This document shows positions 1-5,704 of a stretch of DNA of 32,846 bases, piece after piece. The position numbers and the translations under genes were made by a program. The DNA comes from Clostridiales bacterium (lineage in GTDB: Bacteria; Bacillota; Clostridia; Oscillospirales; Oscillospiraceae): contig JAJBUB010000023.1 of the NCBI GenBank assembly GCA_020860575.1, positions 1 to 32,846 on the forward strand. The letters are read 5' to 3'. The stretch's first letter is position 1. Each line of letters opens with the position of its first letter. The notes beneath the pieces were generated by a model. It was not told the origin of the DNA. It did not search any database and saw nothing but the letters and a program-made list of their open reading frames with translations.

Positions 1-1
1 G

Positions 2-271
2 AAAAAGATCGACAAGACGGATACGGTCTGCTACTTCGCCACCGGGCTTCTGTGTCCCCTGCTCAATACCCGGCTGTTTATGGGATACATCGTCTGGTTC
101 TTCTATTCCTGTGACTACGTCCAGGGGCTGGTCAGCACTCTGGGCGCCACCGGCCCGATCATGTTCGTCGTCCTGTCCGTGGGCGTCCAGGGCCTGGTGG
201 AGTGGATCACCGGTGCCATCGTGGGCGGCGGCGTCGGCAAGGCCGTGGCCCACGCCCTGAAACGGAGCTAA
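2..271 (+). CDS. ECF transporter S component, C-terminal part (cut by window edge)
   Basis: The reading frame is open from base 2 to the TAA at 269-271, so only the last 89 residues are present. They are strongly hydrophobic. A Pro-Leu-Leu-Asn-Thr segment leads into one membrane helix, and a second helix holds a Val-Glu-Trp-Ile pattern near the end, followed by a short basic tail (HALKRS). This arrangement resembles the C-terminal half of substrate-binding S components of energy-coupling factor (ECF) vitamin transporters, where a conserved Asn-Thr and a late Glu sit in the last helices. S components bind the substrate in the membrane and pair with the EcfA/A'/T module. The substrate cannot be told from this piece. 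The first ATG in the frame (80) is internal, not a start. The call is by resemblance, so moderate. Confidence 0.6.
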   Translation, partial: KKIDKTDTVCYFATGLLCPLLNTRLFMGYIVWFFYSCDYVQGLVSTLGATGPIMFVVLSVGVQGLVEWITGAIVGGGVGKAVAHALKRS

Positions 272-346
272 ACCGTTACCGCTGGGGCGACTACAGCATC
301 AGAGCAGCGTCTGACAGAGATGCGCCCCACCGGGCGCTGTAACGAC

Positions 347-396
347 AGTGGGTCCCGCACCCCTTGCCCTTTGGCATAGGAGTGCGGGACCCACTT
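347..396. terminator. Bidirectional terminator between convergent genes
   Basis: A perfect 14-bp inverted repeat (347-360 with 382-395, AGTGGGTCCCGCAC) and a 21-nt loop lies between the stop of the ECF gene and the stop of the convergent minus-strand gene. The T-run after the stem is short, so termination efficiency is uncertain. A smaller GCGCCC/GGGCGC hairpin lies just upstream at 322-337. Confidence 0.75.
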
Positions 397-412
397 CTGT
401 TGACTGATCTGT

Positions 413-829
413 TCAGCTGTCCTCCGTCTCCACCATCACATGGTCGGTCCCGTGCAGCTCGAATTCCTCCATGTACACATCCATTCGCTGGTTCAGCTCT
501 TCCATGTTGCTCTCGTCGATGGGAACGTCGTTCATGTCCCGCCGGGCCAGCTCCTCTGCCAGGATACGGAAGAAGATGGCGTCCTCATAGTCGGCGATGG
601 CCTCATGGATGCCGCCGTTGACGTAGGCGGGGCTGGGCAGGGTGAGAGGACCGTACCGGATGGCCAAAGAGTCCATCCCCTCCTCTGCCGCCTTGGAAAA
701 CAACAGGCTCTGTACCTGATCGTAGTCCCGGAACCGATCCTCTCCCCGGGTGGAGTTCAGGACCCAGTTGCCGATATAGGCCATGTCCAGCAGACGACGA
801 AATTGCTTTTGGGTGAGCTTCAGCTCCAT
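413..829 (-). CDS. Conserved hypothetical protein, acidic, ~138 aa
   Basis: A soluble, acidic protein without signal peptide or membrane helix. It starts MELKLTQKQFRRLLD and continues with a GNWVLNS segment, a pattern I associate with an uncharacterised protein family of Clostridia; I know no function for it. Two starts are possible: ATG at 835 (140 aa) and ATG at 829 (138 aa). The AGGAGG ends only 2 nt before the first but 8 nt before the second, so 829 is preferred. It has its own strong promoter and is divergent from murI. The C-terminal third is rich in Glu and Asp. No partner or pathway can be inferred from the context. Confidence 0.65.
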   Translation of the reverse strand: MELKLTQKQFRRLLDMAYIGNWVLNSTRGEDRFRDYDQVQSLLFSKAAEEGMDSLAIRYGPLTLPSPAYVNGGIHEAIADYEDAIFFRILAEELARRDMNDVPIDESNMEELNQRMDVYMEEFELHGTDHVMVETEDS

Positions 830-917
830 CTCCATAACCTCCTCTCCAATGCCCCACAGAGGGCCTTGAAAGACGCTGCGCTGGCAGCCAGACGGAACTT
901 TTGTGGTTTTGCCCTAT

Positions 918-945
918 AGTATAGTATATTTTCGGCGAATGTCAA
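918..945 (-). promoter_or_regulatory. Sigma-A type promoter for the 413-829 gene
   Basis: On the minus strand TTGACA (945-940) is followed after 16 nt by TATACT (923-918). The -35 box is a perfect consensus. It points at the hypothetical gene, giving a leader of roughly 80 nt. Confidence 0.75.
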
Positions 946-996
946 CTGACACCACCCTTGAAAAGTTTTCCTTGTCTTTCATTTGAGAATGACGTA

Positions 997-1005
997 TGAT
1001 ATAAT
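997..1005 (+). promoter_or_regulatory. Extended -10 promoter for murI
   Basis: TGATATAAT at 997-1005 is a perfect extended -10 (TGnTATAAT). No good -35 box lies at 17 nt (TTTCAT at 977-982 is weak), which fits extended -10 promoters. Transcription should start near 1012, about 55 nt before the murI ATG. Confidence 0.65.
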
Positions 1006-1066
1006 GACCTGTGCAGGACGGCGTCTGCCGTACCTTCCACGCTCATTCCCAGAGGGGTGACATTTC

Positions 1067-1879
1067 ATGGACAACCGACCCATCGGCGTTTTCGACTCCG
1101 GACTGGGGGGACTGACCTCCGTCCGGGAGCTGCTGGCCCGGATGCCGGGCGAGGATATTATTTACTTCGGCGACACCGGCCGGGTACCCTACGGGGGCCG
1201 GAGCCGGGAGATCATCACCCGCTACGCCCGGCAGGACGTGGCCTTTCTCCGCACCTTTGATTTGAAAACGGTGGTCATCGCCTGCGGCACCGTCAGCTCC
1301 ACCGCCATCGACGTTTTGAAGGCGGAGCAGGACATCCCCATGTTCGGAGTGGTGGAGCCAACCGCCCGCCGGGCGGTTCAACTGACCCGGAACGGGAAGA
1401 TCGGCCTCATCGCCACCCAGGCCACCATCTCCACCGGGGCCTACGAGCGGGTCATCCGCGCTCTGGCACCCCAGGCGGAGATCTACGCCGCCGCCTGTCC
1501 TCTGTTCGTGCCCCTGGTGGAGAACGGACGCACCCGTCCGGGAGATGTGGTGATCGAAACAGTGGCCCGGGATTATCTGACCCCGTTAAAAGAGGCGGGA
1601 GTGGATGTGCTGGTGTTGGGCTGCACACACTATCCTCTGATCCGGGAGGTCATCGGGGCGTTTATGGGTCCACAGGTGCAGCTGGTGGACTCCGGGGCGG
1701 AGGCTGCTCACGAGGTAGGCCGGTGGCTCTCAGAACATGACAGCCTGGCCTCCGCCGATCACGCCGGCCGTTGCCGCTGGTACGTCAGCGACGCCCAGGG
1801 CTTCCGGGAACTGGCCTCCCGCTTTTTGGGCCGTCCCGTGACCGAGCCGGTGGAACGGGTGGACATTGAACAGTACTGA
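1067..1879 (+). CDS. murI: Glutamate racemase
   Basis: Interconverts L- and D-glutamate in the cytoplasm, supplying D-Glu for peptidoglycan. The protein has 270 residues, normal for the family. The N-terminal FDSGLGGLT motif carries the Asp10-Ser11 pair. The two catalytic cysteines are Cys73 in IACGTVSS and Cys186 in GCTHYPL. The first cysteine motif normally reads ACNTA; here the Asn is Gly and the following Ala is Val. Both catalytic Cys and the GDTGRVPYG segment are intact, so the enzyme is expected to be active. A GAGGGGTG ribosome site precedes the ATG. A DUF1934 gene follows after 12 nt, so the two are probably one operon. Confidence 0.93.
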   Translation: MDNRPIGVFDSGLGGLTSVRELLARMPGEDIIYFGDTGRVPYGGRSREIITRYARQDVAFLRTFDLKTVVIACGTVSSTAIDVLKAEQDIPMFGVVEPTARRAVQLTRNGKIGLIATQATISTGAYERVIRALAPQAEIYAAACPLFVPLVENGRTRPGDVVIETVARDYLTPLKEAGVDVLVLGCTHYPLIREVIGAFMGPQVQLVDSGAEAAHEVGRWLSEHDSLASADHAGRCRWYVSDAQGFRELASRFLGRPVTEPVERVDIEQY

Positions 1880-1891
1880 GGAGATATTGTT

Positions 1892-2332
1892 ATGACAAAG
1901 GACGTAATCATATCCATCCGGGGAGCCCAGGAGTACGAGGGGACAGACAACGACGCCGTTCAGCTGATGACGGCGGGACAGCTGACCCAGAATGAGGACG
2001 GCTACGAGCTGAGCTACCAGGAGAGCGAGGTCACGGGTATGGAGGGGACCACCACCACCTTTCAGATCCAGGGCCATCGGGTGACGCTGCTGCGCACGGG
2101 TACGGTCTGCTCCCAGATGGTGTTCGAGGAGGGGCGGCGGCACCTGTCTCTGTACAATACGCCCTACGGCAATCTGGAGGTGGGCATCGCCACCTCCCGC
2201 CTCAACTCCTCCATCTCTCCCGCCGGGGGGAATCTGGAGATCGACTACTCCATCGAGATCGACCACGCTCTGGCGGGTCATAACTGCTTCCGTATCTCGG
2301 TGAAGGAGGACCGGACTGCGCTGAAACAGTGA
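1892..2332 (+). CDS. DUF1934 domain protein (YwiB-like)
   Basis: The 146-residue protein fits the DUF1934 family over its whole length: it opens with the short strand KDVIISIRG, has alternating strands through the middle (TTTFQIQGHRVTLLRTG), and ends in a LEIDYSIEID strand and a short tail. The family is thought to adopt a small lipocalin-like beta-barrel; its ligand and role are unknown. It is often found beside murI or argS in Firmicutes, and here it lies 12 nt after murI with a GAGGAG ribosome site, so it is probably co-transcribed. No signal peptide or membrane helix is seen, so it is cytoplasmic. Confidence 0.85.
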   Translation: MTKDVIISIRGAQEYEGTDNDAVQLMTAGQLTQNEDGYELSYQESEVTGMEGTTTTFQIQGHRVTLLRTGTVCSQMVFEEGRRHLSLYNTPYGNLEVGIATSRLNSSISPAGGNLEIDYSIEIDHALAGHNCFRISVKEDRTALKQ

Positions 2333-2348
2333 GGTGTTCGGAAAAGGT

Positions 2349-2377
2349 TTGACAATCTCCCGCTCTGAGAGTATACT
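2349..2377 (+). promoter_or_regulatory. Strong promoter driving a short antisense RNA
   Basis: TTGACA (2349-2354), a 17-nt spacer and TATACT (2372-2377) form a near-perfect sigma-A promoter. No open frame with a ribosome site follows; a strong terminator ends the transcript about 100 nt later. The promoter therefore most likely makes a small RNA. Confidence 0.75.
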
Positions 2378-2383
2378 GTATAC

Positions 2384-2476
2384 AGAACAAGGGTGCTGTC
2401 CGGCAACGGTTGGCCCCTCTAGTTAGTTACGAGAAGTAACCGCCAGGTTTGGGGACAGGGCGGTTACTTCTTTTTT
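2384..2476 (+). ncRNA. Candidate antisense RNA antitoxin
   Basis: The ends are inferred: about 7 nt after the -10 at 2377, and the T-run of the terminator at 2471-2476. The RNA of about 93 nt runs convergent with the minus-strand toxin gene (2544-2464) and is fully complementary to its last codons, stop codon and downstream region. A convergent RNA overlapping the toxin 3' end is the arrangement of the Bacillus subtilis txpA/RatA type I system. The terminator T-run is the complement of the A-rich codons for the toxin's last lysines. The RNA was predicted from promoter and terminator only; expression is not shown. Confidence 0.6.
2433..2476 (+). terminator. Strong intrinsic terminator of the antisense RNA
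   Basis: A perfect 12-bp stem (2433-2444 GAAGTAACCGCC with 2459-2470) with a 14-nt loop is followed directly by six T. The toxin stop codon (2466-2464, minus strand) lies inside the 3' arm. The same stem would form in the toxin mRNA 3' end. Confidence 0.85.
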
Positions 2477-2544
2477 GCCTGTAAGACCAGGCTGATGACA
2501 CCAATGATGACAAGACAAAGCTGAAATACTTCGGAAGTACTCAT
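2464..2544 (-). CDS. Holin-like type I toxin peptide (TxpA/Hol_Tox-like), 26 aa
   Basis: This 26-residue peptide starts MSTSEVFQLCLVIIGV, continues with a hydrophobic stretch, and ends in three lysines. A short polar start with Glu at position 5, a single membrane helix and a Lys-rich tail is the pattern of the putative holin-like toxins of Firmicutes (type I toxins such as TxpA and BsrG), which insert in the cytoplasmic membrane. A GGAGAGGGGGG ribosome site sits 7 nt before the ATG (minus strand 2562-2552). That site can pair with a C-run and a CCTGA/TCAGG hairpin just upstream in the leader, as expected when toxin translation is held back. A longer in-frame ORF reaches 2661, but its extra 39 residues look unlike a protein. 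A convergent antisense RNA overlaps the 3' end. The family call rests on pattern and context. Confidence 0.7.
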   Translation of the reverse strand: MSTSEVFQLCLVIIGVISLVLQAKKK

Positions 2545-2651
2545 CGGGCAGCCCCCCTCTCCTGAAATCAGGGGGCAAAAGAAGCTGCCCCCGTGGAAGG
2601 GGACAACCGCCACCGTATTGGACAGCACCCGGCCCCCAGGGGGCCACAGAC

Positions 2652-2680
2652 AGGGTAGCACAGTTCCGGACAGATTGCAA
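2652..2680 (-). promoter_or_regulatory. Possible promoter of the toxin mRNA
   Basis: On the minus strand TTGCAA (2680-2675), a 17-nt spacer and TGC-TACCCT (-10 at 2657-2652) suggest a weak extended -10 promoter. It would give a leader of about 100 nt with a GGCCCCC/GGGGGCC hairpin (2631-2645) and the element pairing with the ribosome site. Confidence 0.35.
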
Positions 2681-2720
2681 GCAGCAACGTCGGGACTGAC
2701 CGGTTTGCGCTACGATGCCC

Positions 2721-2749
2721 TTGTAAAACTCACTGGACTACCCTATAAT
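2721..2749 (+). promoter_or_regulatory. Sigma-A promoter for the 2794 gene
   Basis: TTGTAA (2721-2726), a 17-nt spacer and a perfect TATAAT (2744-2749). The start would be near 2756, giving a short leader of about 38 nt before the ATG at 2794. Confidence 0.75.
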
Positions 2750-2793
2750 AGAGGGGAAAGCAGAAGAAAAATACCGTCCAGAAGGGAGGCCCC

Positions 2794-3399
2794 ATGAACC
2801 CGCTCACCGATTGCTACCGCTCTGCAGCAGAGCGGCTGACCGCCGCCGCCCAGAGCCTGGGATTTGCCGACCTGCCGGACCCCATCCCCCTGCGGCTGCG
2901 GACGGACACAGGGACGCTGGCCTCCGGGCTGGCCCCTGCCCTGGCCGGGAGGGGAGACGCCGATGCCCTGGCCGGTCGGCTGGCGGGTGGGCTGACCTTG
3001 GAGGATACCCCCTTCGACCGGGGCGAGGCCCAGGGCAGACTGGTGCTGCTCCACATCTCTCCCCGCTGGCTGCGGGAGATGGCGGAGACGCTGGCCGTCG
3101 GCCCCCTGCCGCCGCTACCTCCCATGGAGCAGGGAGCCAGGGACCGGAGGGACTTGAGATTTCTCCTGTCCTACACCGCTCGCCGATGCCGGACCTTGGC
3201 GGAGCGGCCCGGGCCGCAGGCAGAGGAGCTGCCCCCCAGCCTGGTGCTTCGGCTGGCCTCCCCCCCGGGGGACCGGGAAGGGGAGAGAGGGCTGATGCTG
3301 GCGTACTGGTCTCTGCCCCCGGATGTGCGGAGAGATGCGGCTCTGGCGGGAGCGGTCAGCCGCCGGGCGGGGGAAGACTATGACCGCTTTTTCCGGTGA
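2794..3399 (+). CDS. ArgS-like protein: N-terminal plus DALR domains, no catalytic core
   Basis: A 201-residue protein in two parts. Residues 1-95 follow the outline of the N-terminal additional domain of arginyl-tRNA synthetase: an opening helix, a TGTLASGLAPALAG segment in place of the GDYATN-ALALAK block, a LAGRLAGGL helix, and GRLVLLHISPRWL where the synthetase has GFINFRLS. Residues 115-201 resemble the DALR anticodon-binding domain, with RFLLSYTARRCRTL matching its first helix and EDYDRFFR matching the usual Phe-Tyr end. The Rossmann core with HIGH and KMSKS is absent, so it cannot charge tRNA. It may bind tRNA, but that is inference. A GAAGGGAGG ribosome site precedes the ATG. A run of seven C at 3260-3266 does not break the frame. 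It has its own promoter and lies before the phoP-like gene. Confidence 0.6.
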   Translation: MNPLTDCYRSAAERLTAAAQSLGFADLPDPIPLRLRTDTGTLASGLAPALAGRGDADALAGRLAGGLTLEDTPFDRGEAQGRLVLLHISPRWLREMAETLAVGPLPPLPPMEQGARDRRDLRFLLSYTARRCRTLAERPGPQAEELPPSLVLRLASPPGDREGERGLMLAYWSLPPDVRRDAALAGAVSRRAGEDYDRFFR

Positions 3400-3441
3400 T
3401 TTACAAAAAATTCACCCCTCTGCCGCCATTTACGGTATAAT
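3400..3441 (+). promoter_or_regulatory. Promoter region of the two-component operon, with PhoP-box-like repeats
   Basis: A perfect TATAAT lies at 3436-3441. The best -35 is TTCACC (3411-3416) at a long 19-nt spacing. TTTACA (3400-3405) and TTCACC (3411-3416) are 11 bp apart, the spacing of direct repeats bound by PhoP-type regulators, and another TTTACG is at 3429-3434. A weak -35 with such repeats would suit activation by the encoded regulator; this is inference. Confidence 0.5.
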
Positions 3442-3509
3442 GACAGTTAATCAGGATAATGACGGACGCCCTATCCCGGAAAGGCGTTCGCAGAAAAGGG
3501 GAATTTACC

Positions 3510-4199
3510 ATGACCAAGGTATTGATCGTAGAGGACGACAACAACATTGCCCAGCTGCTCCAGCTCTATCTGGAAAAGGAGGGCTTCGAGACCCAGATCG
3601 CCTCGGACGGCGGCAAGGGGGTGGAGATGTTCCGCAGCTATCAGCCGGACCTGGTGCTGCTGGATCTGATGCTCCCCGTGCTGGACGGCTGGGGAGTGTG
3701 CAAGAAGATCCGGGAGACCTCCAAGACCCCGGTCATCATGCTTACCGCCAAGGGAGAGACCACCGATAAGGTCTCTGGCCTGGAGATGGGGGCGGATGAT
3801 TACATCGTCAAGCCATTTGAGATGAAGGAGGTCCTGGCCCGCATCCATGCCGTTCTCCGGCGGTACGGCGGCGCCGAGGAGGCCAACCCCAAAAAGCTGA
3901 CCTTCGACAAGCTGACCATCAATATGGAGTCCTATGAGCTGCTGGTGGACGGCAAGCGGGTGGACACGCCTCCCAAAGAGATGGAGCTGCTGTTCCATCT
4001 GGCCTCCTCTCCCAACCGGGTGTTCACCCGGAACCAGCTGCTGGACGAGGTGTGGGGCTTTGACTACTTCGGCGACAGCCGGACGGTAGATGTACACATC
4101 AAGCGCCTCCGGGAAAAGCTGGAGGGTGTCTCCGACCAGTGGAGCCTGAAAACCGTCTGGGGCGTGGGCTACAAATTCGAGCTGCTGACAGCGAACTGA
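3510..4199 (+). CDS. OmpR/PhoB-family response regulator (PhoP-like)
   Basis: A DNA-binding transcription regulator of 229 residues. The receiver domain (1-118) has the acidic pair Asp9-Asp10 (VEDD), the phosphorylated Asp52 (LLDLMLP) and Lys101 (VKPFE). The winged-helix domain (about 130-226) ends in the typical SRTVDVHIKRLREKLE recognition helix and a VWGVGYKF hairpin. The frame is open further upstream to 3459, but the start at 3510 has an AGGGG site 9 nt before it and begins in the conserved MTKVLIVEDD. The cognate histidine kinase follows after 28 nt and an HtrA protease after that. The set resembles PhoPR/WalRK-type envelope or phosphate sensing; the signal is unknown. Confidence 0.93.
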   Translation: MTKVLIVEDDNNIAQLLQLYLEKEGFETQIASDGGKGVEMFRSYQPDLVLLDLMLPVLDGWGVCKKIRETSKTPVIMLTAKGETTDKVSGLEMGADDYIVKPFEMKEVLARIHAVLRRYGGAEEANPKKLTFDKLTINMESYELLVDGKRVDTPPKEMELLFHLASSPNRVFTRNQLLDEVWGFDYFGDSRTVDVHIKRLREKLEGVSDQWSLKTVWGVGYKFELLTAN

Positions 4200-4227
4200 C
4201 AGACCGCCTGAAAGGGGGGAAATCGTT

Positions 4228-5664
4228 TTGAATAGTATGTTCAAACGGCATTTTGCCCTGACCGCCGGGATGATCCTGGTTTCCTTTGTCGTGCTCGCCA
4301 TTGCCTTTACCACCCTGAGCTATCAGTACTCCATCCGTGATCAGAAGGACGGGCTGGAGGAGAAGTCCGGCTATGTGGCGGCCATGGCCGCCCAGGTCAT
4401 CAACCGGGGGGAGGATCAGCTCCAGGACGACGACTTCCAGTACTATCTGGGGGCAGTGGCCCGGCTGGTGGATACGGACGTCATGCTCTGCAACACCGAG
4501 GGCACCATCCTCTTCGCCTCCAACGACGGCTATGAGGTGCCGGACTGGCAGGGGATGACCGTTCCGGCGGAGGTGCTGTCTGCCCTCGCCGACAACGCCG
4601 ACTATGAGGGTACCAGCGACCTGGGCGTGTTTGGCGAGGAGCGCCTGGTCTGCGGGACGAGTGTGACGGTGGAGCAGGCTGGACGCAGCGTCCTATACGG
4701 CTATGTGCTGGTCTCCGTCTCGGTGGAGAATATGACCCGGCTCTGGCAGGCTTTTGCCTCCATCTTCCTGTTTGCCGCCGTGGCGGTGCTGCTGGTGGCC
4801 TTTATCTCCAGCTCCATCTCCTCCCGCTCCCTGACCCGGCCCCTGAAGGAGATGACCGACGTGGTGCGTCGGTTCGGCATGGGCGAGTTCGACCTGCGAG
4901 TGAAGGAAACCAACCGAAAGGACGAGGTAGGCGAGCTGAGCCGGGCGTTCAACAATATGGCGGATTCCATCGCCTTAAACGAGCAGAAACGCAGCGAGTT
5001 CGTCACCAACATCTCCCACGAGCTGAAAACTCCCATGACCACCATCGCAGGCTATGCCGACGGCATCCTGGACGGCACCATCCCTCCGGAGCGGGAGCGG
5101 GAATATCTCCAGGTCATCTCGGACGAGACCCGGCGGCTGGCACGGCTGGTGCGGCGGATGCTGGATATGTCCCGGCTCCAGTCCGGCGGGGACATGGTGC
5201 TCAGCCAGACCGAATTCGATATCGGCGAGACCCTGGCCCAGGTACTCATCAGCCTGGAGGGGCGGATCAACGGCAGGGGACTGGACGTAGACGCCCGCCT
5301 GCCGGACAGTGAACTTCTGGTCTGGGGAGACCCGGACGCCATCGCCCAGGTGTGCTACAACCTGCTGGAAAACGCCATCAAATTTGCCCACCCCAACACG
5401 GTGATCGGCGTGTCTGTCTCTGCCCGGGGAGGCAAGGCGTATATTGCCATCCGGGACACCGGGGAGACGATACCGGAGGAGGAGCTGCCCCTGATTTTTG
5501 ACCGGCTCCACAAATCCGATCGCTCTCGCAGCCTGGACAAGGAGGGAGTCGGCTTAGGCCTATACCTGGTCAAGACCATCCTCAACGACCTGAAGGAGAC
5601 GATCACTGTCACCAGCAAGGACGGTGTGACGGAGTTTGTATTTACCCTGACCCTGGCGAGGTAA
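4228..5664 (+). CDS. Sensor histidine kinase with HAMP domain
   Basis: The membrane partner of the preceding regulator, 478 residues. Helix 1 is at about 11-31, an extracytoplasmic sensor region at 32-170, helix 2 at 172-195, HAMP at 196-250, the HisKA dimerisation domain with the phosphorylated His264 (NISHELKTP), and an HATPase domain with the N box (YNLLENAIKF), the IRDTGE G1 box and the GVGLGLYLVK G2 box. The start is TTG at 4228, 7 nt after a GGGGGGA ribosome site; the next in-frame ATG at 4237 is too far from it. The sensor region has no domain I recognise. It is in one operon with the regulator (28-nt gap) and the HtrA gene (40-nt gap). Confidence 0.93.
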   Translation: MNSMFKRHFALTAGMILVSFVVLAIAFTTLSYQYSIRDQKDGLEEKSGYVAAMAAQVINRGEDQLQDDDFQYYLGAVARLVDTDVMLCNTEGTILFASNDGYEVPDWQGMTVPAEVLSALADNADYEGTSDLGVFGEERLVCGTSVTVEQAGRSVLYGYVLVSVSVENMTRLWQAFASIFLFAAVAVLLVAFISSSISSRSLTRPLKEMTDVVRRFGMGEFDLRVKETNRKDEVGELSRAFNNMADSIALNEQKRSEFVTNISHELKTPMTTIAGYADGILDGTIPPEREREYLQVISDETRRLARLVRRMLDMSRLQSGGDMVLSQTEFDIGETLAQVLISLEGRINGRGLDVDARLPDSELLVWGDPDAIAQVCYNLLENAIKFAHPNTVIGVSVSARGGKAYIAIRDTGETIPEEELPLIFDRLHKSDRSRSLDKEGVGLGLYLVKTILNDLKETITVTSKDGVTEFVFTLTLAR

Positions 5665-5704
5665 GGGCCTTTGACACAGCCAGAGAGAAAAGAGGGAGAG
5701 CATC

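Noticed and set aside
2545-2661. Longer N-terminus for the toxin gene (65 residues)
   Set aside because: The extra residues look random, while a strong ribosome site stands at the right distance before the internal ATG at 2544.
3260-3266. Possible frameshift at a C7 run in the ArgS-like gene
   Set aside because: The same frame carries both the N-terminal and the DALR-like end, so the gene is intact.
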